From Natronolimnohabitans sp. A-GB9 (GTDB lineage Archaea > Halobacteriota > Halobacteria > Halobacteriales > Natrialbaceae): a stretch of DNA of 64,000 nt. Below are positions 18,525 through 27,718 of this stretch, in pieces. The notes beneath the pieces are model-generated. The model was given only the letters and a program-made list of their open reading frames with translations. It was not told the DNA's origin and ran no database searches. The first letter of the stretch is position 1. Every line of letters starts with the position of its first letter. Where the stretch lies: positions 62,001 to 126,000 of the forward strand of contig NZ_JAVDDV010000001.1 of the NCBI RefSeq assembly GCF_030848565.1. The letters are read 5' to 3'. A program made the position numbers and the translations under genes.

Positions 18525-19541
18525 ATGGATGGGGAAGGGGGCGAGACGATCGAGTGCGCTCGTTCGACCGACGCCGCATTCGATCTACCCGCAGTCCTCG
18601 CACGACTCGATACGCACGACCCGGACGAGCAGCGGGCCGCCGTAGAGACGATCCGCGACACGCTCACCGACGATCCGGGGATCTGTCTGCCGACCGTCCC
18701 GAAGCTCCGAGAACTGCTCGGTCGAACGGAACTTGACTTTCACGACGAAGTCGCCTACTGTCTGGCCGAGCTGGCGACCGAGTCGACCGCCGACGTCGCG
18801 CCGTCGGTCGACGAAATCGTCGCTTTCGTCGCCGAGAACCCCTCGACTGCCGCAACAGGCGAACTGCTTCGCTGCCTCGCGACGGTCGCGGCCGACCAGC
18901 CGACCGCCGTCCTCGAGCACGCCGCCGCGATCGCCGACGTGCTCGAGCAGCGGTCGGGGTACGATCGGCAGGGGCTGCGGATCTTCGACTCGCTCTCACG
19001 GAAGCGACCGTCCGCGATCGAGCCGGCCAGTGAGGTGCTCGTCGACGCCTTAACCGCGGCGCCCGTGGAAAACGGCGTGATCGTGCTCTCGGCGCTTGGC
19101 CGGCTGGCACGGTCGGGGACGTCGCTGTCGACCCTCGAGTTCGTCGCACCGGCACGGACGCTCGTCGACCACGACGAGACGCCGCTGCGTCGCAACGCCG
19201 TCGGCTGTCTGGCCGACGTCGCGCGGCGCCACCCCGCGGCGATCGAACCCGCCACCGATGACCTCGCGGGCGCGATCGAACACGACGATCCCGAGACGCG
19301 GGCCAACGCGGCCGCCGCGCTCGCTCGTGTCGCGTCGTCGGTCGGCCCCGATCTCGAGTCCGCTCGGTCGCCGCTGGTCGCCGCACTCGAGGACGAGCAC
19401 AAACGCGTGCGAGCGAACGCGTGTGTCGCGATCGGCCACGCCGGCTTCGAATCGGTCGCGGACCGACTCGAGGAATTGGCCTGTGGTGATCCGGAACCGG
19501 ACGTCCGGGAGCGAGCCCGGTGGGCGCTGGATCGGGTGTGA
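18525..19541 (+). CDS. HEAT-repeat protein
   Basis: 338 residues. The ATG at 18525 (MDGEGGETIEC) is preferred to an in-frame upstream codon at 18495. After a short acidic head, the chain is a run of about 40-residue alpha-helical repeats, clear in DETPLRRNAVGCLADVARRHP, DDPETRANAAAALARVASS and EHKRVRANACVAIGHAGFE. Such HEAT or PBS-lyase-type solenoids usually act as protein-binding scaffolds. No catalytic motif or membrane segment is visible. It stands alone between two intergenic repeats, so context gives no partner. Confidence 0.85.
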   Translation: MDGEGGETIECARSTDAAFDLPAVLARLDTHDPDEQRAAVETIRDTLTDDPGICLPTVPKLRELLGRTELDFHDEVAYCLAELATESTADVAPSVDEIVAFVAENPSTAATGELLRCLATVAADQPTAVLEHAAAIADVLEQRSGYDRQGLRIFDSLSRKRPSAIEPASEVLVDALTAAPVENGVIVLSALGRLARSGTSLSTLEFVAPARTLVDHDETPLRRNAVGCLADVARRHPAAIEPATDDLAGAIEHDDPETRANAAAALARVASSVGPDLESARSPLVAALEDEHKRVRANACVAIGHAGFESVADRLEELACGDPEPDVRERARWALDRV

Positions 19542-19619
19542 GACGGGCTGTGTCGTCACGTGCCGCCGATCGCCAGGCTGGTCGGCGATCGTCGATATAG
19601 TGGTACAGCAGTCCACACG
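19539..19619. repeat. Intergenic palindromic element, GCCGATCGCC subfamily (inverted)
   Basis: TGAGACGG at the stop codon of the HEAT gene, then GTCGTCACG, the palindromic core CCGCCGATCGCCAGG, and TGGTACAGCAGTCCAC. Read on the minus strand it aligns with the copies at 33828 and 56494. Confidence 0.68.
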
Positions 19620-19668
19620 TACGTCGGCGACCACAACGTAGTGGTGGCTGGCCGTCGTCGGGTCACGT

Positions 19669-20067
19669 ATGCACCAGGAGCGCTTTTCCGTCGAGACCGA
19701 CACACGACTCACGACCGTCGACGTGACCGATCGCGTCGAGTCGGCCGTTCCCGACGAGCTCTCGGCCGGCACCGCGACCGCGTTCGTCACCCATACGACG
19801 GCGGGGTTGGCCGTCCAGGAAAACGAGTCGCGACTGCGCGGTGACCTCGAGACGTTCCTCGGCGACCTCGTGCCCGACGAGGGCCACGCCCACGACCAGT
19901 TGGACGGGAACGCGGATTCACACCTGCGGGCGACGCTGATCGGTCCGGACGTGACGATCCCCGTCACCGACGGCTCGCTGGCGCTTGGAACGTGGCAGTC
20001 GGTCTTCTTCGTCGAGTGTGATGGGCCGCGAACGCGGACCGCGACGGTGACAGTCAGCGGAGAGTAG
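19669..20067 (+). CDS. yjbQ: YjbQ/UPF0047 family protein (secondary thiamine-phosphate synthase type)
   Basis: 132 residues, the family's usual length. Conserved motifs are present: THTTAGLAVQENE, the histidine cluster GHAHDQLDGNADSHLRATLIGP, and the C-terminal LGTWQSVFFVECDGPR. The histidines form a metal-like pocket in known structures. Some members complement thiE mutants weakly, hence the common name, but the physiological role is unsettled. Single gene with its own upstream region. Confidence 0.9.
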   Translation: MHQERFSVETDTRLTTVDVTDRVESAVPDELSAGTATAFVTHTTAGLAVQENESRLRGDLETFLGDLVPDEGHAHDQLDGNADSHLRATLIGPDVTIPVTDGSLALGTWQSVFFVECDGPRTRTATVTVSGE

Positions 20068-20153
20068 CCGCCGTCAGAGCGGCTTATACGAACCGCTGTA
20101 TCTGCTCCGGCGAGCCACGGACAGTCGGGTATGGCGGAAACGACGGACGGAGA

Positions 20154-20813
20154 TCAGACCGGAATCGGCCGATCCGCCGACACGCAGTCGACACCCCGCC
20201 ACTCGAGTAGCTTCGCCGTCAGCCGTCGCTCGAGCGACCAGGCGTGGACCTCGAGGTCGACTGCTTTCGCGCGGGAAACGAGGCCGGTCGTCAGACAGCG
20301 CCAGTAGTTCGCGCCGATGACGTCACAGTCGAGTTCGACGGCGGTCGTCACCGGCATCTCGAGTCGGCGGCTGACCAACAGCCCGGTCGGCTGGTCGCGA
20401 TCGAGTTCGCGGATCGCCCGGAGTTCGGACAGCAGAAACGAAGTCGTGACGACGCGGTTCTCGACGCCGTCGATCGCCTCGAGGACGTCCGCAGCGATGC
20501 CGAGGTCTTTGATCTCGAGGTTGACTTCGATCCCCGTCGGAAGCGCCTCGAGCAGTTCTTCGAGCGTCGGGACGCGCTCTCCCGACTCGAGGACGGTGTG
20601 AGTCTTGAGTTCCTCGAGGCTGCTGTCGGCGACGGTTCCGACACCCCCGGTAACGCGGTCGATCGTCTCGTCGTGGATGACGACGAGTTCGCCCGAGCCA
20701 CAGCGCCGGACGTCGAACTCGACGGCGTCGGCATACTCGGCGGCCGACCGGATCGCGGCGATGGTGTTTTCGGGGGCCGTAGCGGCGAATCCACGGTGGG
20801 CGATCAGACGCAT
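20154..20813 (-). CDS. Glycerophosphodiester phosphodiesterase
   Basis: 219 residues with GDPD motifs: IAHRGFAATAPENTIAAI at the N-terminus (catalytic His and Glu), EFDVRRCGSGELVVIHDETIDR, VNLEIKD and the late GANYWRCLT/VHAWSL segments. It hydrolyses glycerophosphodiesters to glycerol 3-phosphate and an alcohol, using a divalent metal. There is no signal peptide, so it is cytoplasmic and probably serves lipid headgroup turnover. The stop lies near a degenerate repeat around 20085-20125. No operon partner. Confidence 0.9.
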   Translation of the reverse strand: MRLIAHRGFAATAPENTIAAIRSAAEYADAVEFDVRRCGSGELVVIHDETIDRVTGGVGTVADSSLEELKTHTVLESGERVPTLEELLEALPTGIEVNLEIKDLGIAADVLEAIDGVENRVVTTSFLLSELRAIRELDRDQPTGLLVSRRLEMPVTTAVELDCDVIGANYWRCLTTGLVSRAKAVDLEVHAWSLERRLTAKLLEWRGVDCVSADRPIPV

Positions 20814-20954
20814 TCGACGGGAGAAGGGTGACGAACCGCTTTACACTGTCGGCTATGACATCCTCCGCGCCCGTCAGGGCGCGGTTTCCACAGCCGTTCG
20901 CATCGACGGTGAACGACCCTTCTATTCATCCCATCTGGCGTCGAAGCGTGATGT

Positions 20955-21677
20955 ATGAGTCCAAGTACCACTCACACGGTCGACTTCGACGACACCGTCG
21001 CCGTAATCACGGGCGCAAGCGGTGCGCTCGGAAGCGCCACCGTCGAACGGTTTCGGGACGCCGGCGCGACCGTCTGTGCCGTCGACGTCGTCGCCCCCGA
21101 CGAGGGAGACAGCCTGCTCGAGCCGGACGAGCGAACTCACTTCTACGAGGCCGATCTGACCGACGAAGCGGACGTCGAGGAACTCGTCTCGAGCGTCGTC
21201 GACGACCACGGCCGGATCGATCACCTGCTGAACATCGCCGGCACCTGGCGTGGCGGCGACCCGATCGAGGAGACCGATCTCGAGGAGTTCGAGTCACTCG
21301 TCGATATCAACCTGAAGACGGCGTTTCTGGCGTCGAAACACGCGCTGCCACACCTACAGGAGCAGGGGGGAGCGATCGTCAGCGTCAGTTCGCGCTCGTC
21401 GCTCGAGGGTGGCGAAGGCGACGGCCCCTACCGGATCACGAAAGCCGGGATCCGGCTGTTGACCGAGACCATCGCCGAGGAGAACCGCGGTACCGTTCGA
21501 GCGAACTGCGTGATGCCAAGCGTGATCGATACGCCGATGAACCGCGAGATGATGTCCGACGCGGACCACGACGAGTGGGTCGATCCCGCGGATATCGCCG
21601 ACGTGATGGCCTTTCTCTGTAGTGACGGTGCATCGGTGACCAGCGGCGCCGCTGTGCCAGTCTACGGCGAGGCGTGA
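20955..21677 (+). CDS. SDR-family NAD(P)-dependent oxidoreductase
   Basis: 240 residues, a classical short-chain dehydrogenase. Nucleotide-binding motif VITGASGALGSATVERF (TGxxxGxG), the NIAG motif as LLNIAGTWRGG, catalytic Ser in VSVSSRSSLEGG and YRITK as the YxxxK active site. An Asp in the AVDVVAPD region after beta-2 suggests NAD preference, but this is weak. Substrate unknown. The start ATG at 20955 directly follows the upstream region shared with the divergent phosphodiesterase. Confidence 0.88.
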   Translation: MSPSTTHTVDFDDTVAVITGASGALGSATVERFRDAGATVCAVDVVAPDEGDSLLEPDERTHFYEADLTDEADVEELVSSVVDDHGRIDHLLNIAGTWRGGDPIEETDLEEFESLVDINLKTAFLASKHALPHLQEQGGAIVSVSSRSSLEGGEGDGPYRITKAGIRLLTETIAEENRGTVRANCVMPSVIDTPMNREMMSDADHDEWVDPADIADVMAFLCSDGASVTSGAAVPVYGEA

Positions 21678-21695
21678 AAACGGCGAGAGGTGTGA

Positions 21696-23090
21696 CTACA
21701 GGTTCGCGTCGATCCAGTCGGCGAAGTCCTCGGTGAGGAACTCGACGTACTCGACGACACCGAGATACAGCGAGACGACGAGGACGACCAGTATCGGCAC
21801 GCGGATCGCCCAGATCCACGCCGTGCCGAGCCCACCGAGGTCGCCGATGCCTTTCTCGAGTTCCTGGACGGCGAACTTCGGCGTGATCCAGCCGACCAGA
21901 AGCACCAGCATGAGCGCTCCGAACACGAGCAGAATGCCGTCGGCGAAGCCGTCGAGCAGGTCGAGGAAGACCAGATCGTAGGTGACCGGCACGCCGAGCA
22001 GGTAGATGATGCCGCCCATCCCGAGCGCGGCCTTCCACCGCTCGACACCTTTCTCGTCGATAACGTACGCCGTCACGACCTCGAGCAGCGAGATCGCACT
22101 CGAGAGGGCGGCGATCGCGACGATACCGAAGAAGACGAGGCCGATGATGTGGCCACCGGTCACGTCCGCGAACGCACTGGTCATCGAGACGAAAATCTCG
22201 CCGGCGCCACCCTCACCGGGGGTAATATCCGCCGCGAAGAAGATCGGGAAGACGACCAGCCCCGTCAGGAACGCGATCCCGGTGTCGAAGCCGATGATGG
22301 TGACGCCGTCGGTCGCTAAGTTGCGATCCTCACCGAGATAGGAGGCGTAGGTGATCATCACACCCATCCCAAGCGAGAGTGTAAAGAAGGCCTGTCCGGC
22401 CGCGGCCGGAAGCAGCGTCTGCCAGTTGTCGACGATGACGCCGAACTCGGGCGAGAGGTAGTAGTCGTAACCAGCGCCCGATCCGGGAAGCGTAAACGCC
22501 CAGATCGCGAGTCCGACCAGCAAAACGATGATCGCCGGCACCATCGTCTTCACTGCGAGTTCGATGCCGCGGCGAATACCGAGTGCGACGATTCCGATCG
22601 TCAACAGCATAAAGATCGTATGGAAGAAGAACGCGTCCAGTCCGGTCGAGAGTTCCCCGAACATGACTTCCGCAGTCGACACCCCAGCCTCGGCTGCGGC
22701 AGCTTCGTAGCCCTCGAGATGGGTCGCGTAGCTTCCACGAAAGCCCTCGAGGAAGTAGCGGATGAACCAGCCGGCGACGACGCTGTAGAACGAGAGAATA
22801 ACGAAGCCAGTGAGGACGAAGACGCCGCCGACGTACTTCCAGGCGTCACCGCCGAGTTCGATCAGCGCACCGACCGGGTTCCGTTCGGTCTTGCGACCGA
22901 CGACGAACTCGACGAGGATCGCCGGGAATCCGACCAGTGCCACGAACAGCAGATAGATCAACAGAAACGCCGCCCCACCCCCCTCGCCCGTCACGAACGG
23001 GAACCGCCAGATGTTTCCTAATCCGACTGCGCTCCCGACGGCAGCCAGGATAAAGCCTGTTCTGGTCGCCCACGTCTCTCGTTCAACCAT
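21696..23090 (-). CDS. Sodium-dependent transporter, NSS/SNF family
   Basis: 464 residues from ATG 23090 (MVERETWATRTGF). Typical of prokaryotic NSS transporters: TM1 with AVGSAVGLGNIWRFPFVTGEGGGAAFL, a further 10-11 hydrophobic segments, and a TM6 unwound-region segment ITYASYLGEDRN. They import amino acids or related solutes with sodium, apt for a halophile. A longer in-frame reading to 23255 is not used because a TATA-like box lies 29 nt before 23090. Substrate not predictable. Confidence 0.9.
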   Translation of the reverse strand: MVERETWATRTGFILAAVGSAVGLGNIWRFPFVTGEGGGAAFLLIYLLFVALVGFPAILVEFVVGRKTERNPVGALIELGGDAWKYVGGVFVLTGFVILSFYSVVAGWFIRYFLEGFRGSYATHLEGYEAAAAEAGVSTAEVMFGELSTGLDAFFFHTIFMLLTIGIVALGIRRGIELAVKTMVPAIIVLLVGLAIWAFTLPGSGAGYDYYLSPEFGVIVDNWQTLLPAAAGQAFFTLSLGMGVMITYASYLGEDRNLATDGVTIIGFDTGIAFLTGLVVFPIFFAADITPGEGGAGEIFVSMTSAFADVTGGHIIGLVFFGIVAIAALSSAISLLEVVTAYVIDEKGVERWKAALGMGGIIYLLGVPVTYDLVFLDLLDGFADGILLVFGALMLVLLVGWITPKFAVQELEKGIGDLGGLGTAWIWAIRVPILVVLVVSLYLGVVEYVEFLTEDFADWIDANL

Positions 23091-23113
23091 ATCGCTCCCA
23101 TTGAAAGAGCGAC

Positions 23114-23124
23114 CACATATAACT
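23114..23124 (-). promoter_or_regulatory. TATA-like box for the NSS transporter
   Basis: Minus-strand AGTTATATGTG about 29 nt before the ATG at 23090. Supports that ATG as the start of a leaderless or nearly leaderless transcript. Confidence 0.45.
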
Positions 23125-23352
23125 TTTCGTAAGCGCGGAATCTGACGGCCATAAACCGGATACCGTCGGATTTCACGTTTCAGCAGTCGAAGAATTTTGT
23201 CGGCGTATGAGGGAGATCGGTTCCTCGAATAGGGCCGGCGACTGGTGGTCGTCACCCACCCCCATCAGTCATTAATTGTGATGGTATTACGGAATCCTTT
23301 TCCTATTGGTCATCACAGAAGGTCGTATGACACAGACTGGGGTGTTTCACGC

Positions 23353-24903
23353 ATGACGATGGAAGAGCGAATCGACGAACTCGAGGAACTTCGCGAAGAG
23401 GCCGAAAAGGGCGGCGGAGAGGCCCGTATCGAGAAGCAACACGACAAGGGGAAGATGACCGCCCGCGAGCGGATCGACTACTTCTTCGACGAGGGTACCT
23501 TCACGGAGTTCGACCAGCTCCGGACCCACCAGACGAGCCAGTTCGGGATGGAAGAAAAGAAGATTCCCGGCGACGGCGTCGTCACGGGGTACGGTGAGGT
23601 CAACGGTCGAACCGTCTTCGTCTTCGCCCACGACTTTACGGTCTTCGGTGGGTCGCTGGGCGAGGTCTTCGCCGAAAAGATCTGTAAGGTCATGGACATG
23701 GCGATGGAAGTGGGTGCTCCCATCGTCGGCCTCAACGACTCCGCCGGCGCGCGCATTCAGGAGGGTGTCAAGAGCCTCGCCGGCTTCACCGAGATCTTCC
23801 GCCGGAACCAGGAGGCAAGCGGTGTCGTGCCACAGATCTCCTCGATCATGGGCCCGTGTGCGGGCGGTGCGGTCTACTCGCCGTCGATCACCGACTTCAT
23901 CTTCATGGTGAAAGACACGAGTCACATGTACATCACCGGTCCCGGCGTAACCAAGACCGTCACCGGTGAGGAGGTCACCCACGAGGAACTCGGCGGTGCG
24001 ATGACCCACGCCAACAAGACCGGCGTCGCCCAGTTCGCCTGCGAGGACGAGGAGCAGGCCCTAGACGACATCAAACGCCTGCTCTCTTATCTCCCACAGA
24101 ACAACGTCGAGGACCCGCCACGCGTCGAGCCGTGGGACGACCCGGACCGACGCGACGAGGAACTCAAGTCGATCGTCCCGCCGAGTCCCCAGAAGCCCTA
24201 CGACATGGTCGACGTCATCGACAGCGTCGTCGACACGGGCTCGTTCTTCGAGGTCGCCGAGAACTTCGCCAACGAACTCGTCGTCGGCTTCGGCCGACTG
24301 GACGGTCGTTCGGTCGGGATCGTCGCCAACCAGCCACGAGTCAACGCGGGCACGCTGACCGTCGACTCCTCGATGAAGGGATCGCGGTTCGTCCGCTTCT
24401 GTGACTCCTTTAACATCCCGATCGTCACCTTCGTCGACGTCCCCGGCTACATGCCCGGCACCGACCAGGAACACCGCGGGATCATCCGCCACGGGGCGAA
24501 ACTGCTCTACGCGTACGCGGAGGCAACCGTCCCGCTGCTTACCGTCATCACCCGGAAAGCCTACGGTGGCGCCTACTGTGTGATGGGCTCGAAGAACCTC
24601 GGTGCCGACGTCAACTACGCCTGGCCGACCGCCGAAATCGCCGTCATGGGGCCACAGGGTGCGGTCAACATCCTCTACCGAGAGGAACTCGAGGCCGCCG
24701 ACAACCCCGACGAGCTGCGTGACGAGCTCATCGAGGAGTACCGCGAGGAGTTCGCCAACCCGTACACTGCAACGGACAAAGGCTTCTTGGACGACGTGAT
24801 CATTCCCACGGAGACGCGGCCGCGACTGATCCAGGATCTCGAGATGCTCGAGACGAAACGCGAGAGCAACCCAGACAAGAAACACGGGAACATCCCGCTG
24901 TAA
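23353..24903 (+). CDS. pccB: Propionyl/acyl-CoA carboxylase, carboxyltransferase subunit
   Basis: 516 residues. ATG 23353 (MTMEERIDELEEL) is the usual family start; an in-frame extension to 23245 is not used. Both crotonase-fold carboxyltransferase halves are present: GARIQEGVKSLAGF and GPCAGGAVYSP in the N half, PGYMPGTDQEHRGIIRHGAKLLYAYAEATVP and KAYGGAYCVMGSKNLGAD in the C half. The enzyme transfers CO2 from carboxybiotin to propionyl- or acetyl-CoA. It is 3 bp upstream of pccX. The biotin carboxylase pccA lies 3 kb on. In haloarchaea this enzyme feeds methylmalonyl-CoA metabolism and PHBV precursors. Confidence 0.93.
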   Translation: MTMEERIDELEELREEAEKGGGEARIEKQHDKGKMTARERIDYFFDEGTFTEFDQLRTHQTSQFGMEEKKIPGDGVVTGYGEVNGRTVFVFAHDFTVFGGSLGEVFAEKICKVMDMAMEVGAPIVGLNDSAGARIQEGVKSLAGFTEIFRRNQEASGVVPQISSIMGPCAGGAVYSPSITDFIFMVKDTSHMYITGPGVTKTVTGEEVTHEELGGAMTHANKTGVAQFACEDEEQALDDIKRLLSYLPQNNVEDPPRVEPWDDPDRRDEELKSIVPPSPQKPYDMVDVIDSVVDTGSFFEVAENFANELVVGFGRLDGRSVGIVANQPRVNAGTLTVDSSMKGSRFVRFCDSFNIPIVTFVDVPGYMPGTDQEHRGIIRHGAKLLYAYAEATVPLLTVITRKAYGGAYCVMGSKNLGADVNYAWPTAEIAVMGPQGAVNILYREELEAADNPDELRDELIEEYREEFANPYTATDKGFLDDVIIPTETRPRLIQDLEMLETKRESNPDKKHGNIPL

Positions 24904-24906
24904 GCA

Positions 24907-25269
24907 ATGACAACGAACCAGTCGAACGTCGAATTCGACGGGCCCGACGCGGCCGGCGAACCCGAGCCGGCAGCCGCGGCTGACGAGCCGGGAGCCGACA
25001 GCCTCGGGCTGCCCGCGGACGTCGAGCTCGTAATTCCCGACGACGCAAGCGACGAAGAAGCCGCGGCGATCGCAGCCGCCGTCGGCGCCCACCTTCACGA
25101 TCACGCGCTCGCGGTCGCCGCCGCGGCCGCCGAAAGCGAGGAGACCTGGGATGAGAAACGCTGGTCGTTTGCCGGCCGTGTTCGCGCACAGCAACACCGG
25201 AACGTCCGCGTTCCTCGAGACGCGCCGATCGATCAGTGGTCGGCCGCCGGACGGACCGACCGGTTCTGA
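24907..25269 (+). CDS. pccX: PccX-like small subunit of acyl-CoA carboxylase
   Basis: 120 residues. An Ala/Glu/Pro-rich head is followed by a short conserved segment with [16 protein letters not shown], then [18 protein letters not shown]. This resembles actinobacterial AccE epsilon subunits and the haloarchaeal PccX, reported as needed for propionyl-CoA carboxylase activity in Haloferax mediterranei. It starts 3 bp after pccB, which supports the assignment. Its TGA is the beginning of an intergenic repeat. Low complexity makes sequence-only assignment less certain than for pccB. Confidence 0.72.
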   Translation: MTTNQSNVEFDGPDAAGEPEPAAAADEPGADSLGLPADVELVIPDDASDEEAAAIAAAVGAHLHDHALAVAAAAAESEETWDEKRWSFAGRVRAQQHRNVRVPRDAPIDQWSAAGRTDRF

Positions 25270-25345
25270 TACGGACTCCTGTCCAACTGGCCCGGCGCGA
25301 TCGCGACCCGTCCGCGGGGGTGTCGGGACTGATGGACATCCGTAC
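25267..25345. repeat. Intergenic palindromic element, ACGGACT/AGTCCGT subfamily
   Basis: TGATACGGACTCCTG overlaps the pccX stop and the far end reads ACATCCGTAC, the imperfect inverted complement. Closest relative in the window is the copy at 40110. Confidence 0.62.
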
Positions 25346-25439
25346 AACATACTGCCGGATATCACGGTCGGCGGTCCATCGCACGTGACCGGTCGTCGCC
25401 ACGGGCGACGAGCAGGGAGCAGACAGGGCACCGACTAAC

Positions 25440-25518
25440 TCTCGTCCGGCAACACAATTCAACGATCGGTCGCACATTCGCGACTGACGTTGTACTGACT
25501 GTTGTCAGACAGTATCAC
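25440..25518. repeat. Intergenic palindromic element, CGATCGGTCGC subfamily
   Basis: CACAATTCAACGATCGGTCGC, then CGCGACTGACG and finally ACTGTTGTCAGACAGTATCA. The same order (CACGATTCGACGATCGGTCGC ... CGCGACCGACG ... TGTCCGACAGTA) occurs at 46547-46652 and in part at 33740. The 25270-25717 gap otherwise holds no gene. Confidence 0.62.
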
Positions 25519-25683
25519 TCACGTCGTTCTTTCGGTCAGTTCCGACGTTCCGATGGTAGCCGCTGAATGTCACTGTACACTCGATCGCGCGACGGCTGTA
25601 CGATCGGTGTGGAAATCGGTTCAGTAGCTACTATCGCTCTCGAGTCGGACTCCGTCGTCTTCGTTTCGCCGACGTTGAATGAA

Positions 25684-25693
25684 TGCTATTAAG
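25684..25693 (+). promoter_or_regulatory. TATA-like box for the small membrane gene at 25718
   Basis: TGCTATTAAG about 29 nt before the ATG at 25718. This fits leaderless transcription and supports that start. Confidence 0.45.
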
Positions 25694-25717
25694 AGAGCCC
25701 ACACCCAACCCCCGGGT

Positions 25718-25906
25718 ATGGCCACACAAACCGAGTCAACGACGGACATGGGTGTTGGACTGGCGCTCGCGCTCGGCGCGGTCGCCGCGATCGGTGCGGC
25801 GATGATGTTTATCGGTGCACCTGACATTACAGCCGCCTGGGGGTTCGCGATAGCGATGATCTTTAGCGCACTGGCTGTCGTCGGCCTCCACCTCTACTGG
25901 GACTGA
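25718..25906 (+). CDS. Small two-TM membrane protein, hypothetical
   Basis: 62 residues, MATQTESTTDMGVG then two hydrophobic helices (LALALGAVAAIGAAMMFIGAP and TAAWGFAIAMIFSALAVVGL), ending HLYWD. An in-frame upstream ATG at 25679 is disfavoured because the TATA-like box lies between. Such tiny two-helix proteins are common in haloarchaea and mostly uncharacterised. It lies between pccX and pccA but nothing ties it functionally to the carboxylase. Confidence 0.75.
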   Translation: MATQTESTTDMGVGLALALGAVAAIGAAMMFIGAPDITAAWGFAIAMIFSALAVVGLHLYWD

Positions 25907-25998
25907 TCGCCTCGAGTCGACATCCCGTCCGGCCTGACAGTCCACGAATGCACGCTTAACAGTTAAGAGCGACGCCGCCCTAGAGCCATCTACGGACG

Positions 25999-26223
25999 AT
26001 GACCGACTACTCCGACGAAGAGCAGCGAATTCTCTCGCACCTCCGGGAGAGCGCCGCCCGCGGAGAACAGTACTTCCGGGCGAAGAATATCGCGGACGCG
26101 ATCGGACTCTCGTCGAAACAGGTCGGCGCCCGGCTCCCCCACCTCGCGGAGAAATCGGACGAGGTCGACATCGAAAAGTGGGGTCGCGCCCGCTCGACGA
26201 CGTGGAAAGTCACGCTGAGCTGA
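25999..26223 (+). CDS. Small winged-helix-like protein
   Basis: 74 residues: DEEQRILSHLRESAARGEQYFRAKNIADAIGLSSKQVGARLPHLAEK with a plausible recognition helix, then a short beta wing (VDIEKWGRARSTTWKVTLS). Charge and length match small haloarchaeal DNA-binding proteins (I recall the family as DUF7123, not certain). It may regulate neighbouring genes, but there is no direct evidence. The stop TGA at 26221 begins an inverted copy of the intergenic repeat. Confidence 0.75.
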   Translation: MTDYSDEEQRILSHLRESAARGEQYFRAKNIADAIGLSSKQVGARLPHLAEKSDEVDIEKWGRARSTTWKVTLS

Positions 26224-26301
26224 GACGGTCTCCTGTCGTCACGTCCAGCCGATGCTGACCCGTGTGGCGATCGGCAGGACTTCGGTACAGCAGTTCGTCT
26301 G
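26221..26301. repeat. Intergenic palindromic element, GCCGATCGCC subfamily (inverted)
   Basis: TGAGACGGTCTCCTGTCGTCA, then TGGCGATCGGCAGGA and CGGTACAGCAGTTCG. Reverse complement aligns over its length with 33828-33930, including the GTGACGACAGGAGACCGTCT end. Confidence 0.7.
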
Positions 26302-26403
26302 TTCGTCTGTCACACTCGAGCGCAACGCTGATCCTCTCGGTGTCGGGGCGTCGGCGACTACCGGTCCGCGGTCTTTTTATTACAGACTGCCCCAGTTAGT
26401 CTC

Positions 26404-26829
26404 ATGACTGTACGCGTCGACCGGTCGTTCGAGCTGTCGGCATCCCCCGAACGCGTCTGGGACTTTATCGCCGACCCGGAGAACCGCGCGCGCGCGATCA
26501 GCGTCGTGCAGGAGTATACCGTCAACGACCCCGAGGGACGACGGGTCACTTGGCACGTGGAACTGCCGATTCCGCTCGTCCGAAAGACGGTCACTGTCGA
26601 AACGGAAGACATCACGCGTACCCCACCCGAGTACGTCGAGTTCGTCGGGAAATCGAAGGTCCTGGACGTCACCGGCACACACGAGATCGTCGAAGCAGAC
26701 GGCGGTACGCGCCTCGAGAACCGATTCGTCGTCGACGGCAAACTGCCGGGCGTCGAGAAGTTCTTCAAGCGTAACCTCGATGGCGAACTCCGCAACCTCC
26801 AGCGAGCCCTCGAGCGAGATCTTCGGTAG
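26404..26829 (+). CDS. SRPBCC superfamily (CoxG/polyketide-cyclase-like) protein
   Basis: 141 residues with the START/SRPBCC pattern: RSFELSASPERVWDFIADPENRA at the N-terminus, a beta-rich centre and a long C-terminal helix (KFFKRNLDGELRNLQRALER). These proteins bind hydrophobic ligands in a helix-grip fold. CoxG members assist CO dehydrogenase, but no cox genes are nearby, so that name would be overreach. A separate gene from the nitrilase-type protein that starts 61 bp downstream, though possibly cotranscribed. Confidence 0.82.
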   Translation: MTVRVDRSFELSASPERVWDFIADPENRARAISVVQEYTVNDPEGRRVTWHVELPIPLVRKTVTVETEDITRTPPEYVEFVGKSKVLDVTGTHEIVEADGGTRLENRFVVDGKLPGVEKFFKRNLDGELRNLQRALERDLR

Positions 26830-26890
26830 ACCAGATCGGAGGAGTGATGAGCGTGACACAAACGACCGGCGATGGCGAACATCGACACCG

Positions 26891-27718
26891 ATGACGACCG
26901 ACGACACGTTCCGACTCGCACTCGCACAGCTCGAGATCGAACCAACCGCAGTCGAGGCAAACGTCGACAGAGCGCTCGAGGCCATCTCACGGGCCGCAGA
27001 TCGTGGTGCGGACCTGATCGCGTTGCCGGAGCTGTTCAACGTCGGCTTCTTCGCTTTCGACAGCTACGACCGACTCGCCGAACCACTCGAGGGCGAGACC
27101 GTCACGCGAATACGAGAGGCGGCGGCCGACCGCGGGATCGCCGTCCTCGCGGGGAGCATCGTCGAGGACCTGGCGGCGACCGAAACAGTCGAGACACCCG
27201 CCGACGAGGGGCTTGCTAACACCACCGCGCTGTTCGACGCCGACGGCGAACGACGGCTGGTCTACCGGAAACACCACCTCTTTGGCTACCAGTCGGCCGA
27301 ATCGGAGCTGCTGGTGCCTGGCGAGCGCATCGAGACGGCGACCGTTGCCGGCGTCACCGTCGGCGCGACGACCTGTTATGACCTCCGGTTCCCGAAACTG
27401 TACCGGCGACTGGTCGATGCAGGCGCGCGGCTGATTCTCGTCCCGAGCGCGTGGCCCTATCCGCGCGTCGAACACTGGAAGACGCTCTCGCGGGCTCGTG
27501 CGATCGAGAATCAATGTTTCGTCGCGGCGATCAACGGCTCTGGTCGCTTCGAGGACGCGGACGCGACGCTACTTGGCCGATCGACCGTCTACGATCCCTG
27601 GGGGACGACGCTGGCCTCGAGCGGCGACGAGCCGACACTGGTCGTCGCTGATCTCGACCTCGGGGCCGTCGACCGCGTCCGGGAGGAGTTCCCGGCGCTT
27701 CGAGACCGGCGACTGTAG
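26891..27718 (+). CDS. Carbon-nitrogen hydrolase (nitrilase superfamily)
   Basis: 275 residues from ATG 26891 (MTTDDTFRLALAQLEIE). The Glu-Lys-Cys triad is in place: E47 in LPELF, K about 127 in VYRKHHLFGY and C about 162 in ATTCYDLRFPKLY. Family members hydrolyse amides or nitriles, for example omega-amidase or N-carbamoyl substrates. The LPELFN and RARAIENQCFVAAING segments recall the omega-amidase/Nit branch. An in-frame upstream extension to 26780 overlaps the SRPBCC gene and is not used. Confidence 0.9.
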   Translation: MTTDDTFRLALAQLEIEPTAVEANVDRALEAISRAADRGADLIALPELFNVGFFAFDSYDRLAEPLEGETVTRIREAAADRGIAVLAGSIVEDLAATETVETPADEGLANTTALFDADGERRLVYRKHHLFGYQSAESELLVPGERIETATVAGVTVGATTCYDLRFPKLYRRLVDAGARLILVPSAWPYPRVEHWKTLSRARAIENQCFVAAINGSGRFEDADATLLGRSTVYDPWGTTLASSGDEPTLVVADLDLGAVDRVREEFPALRDRRL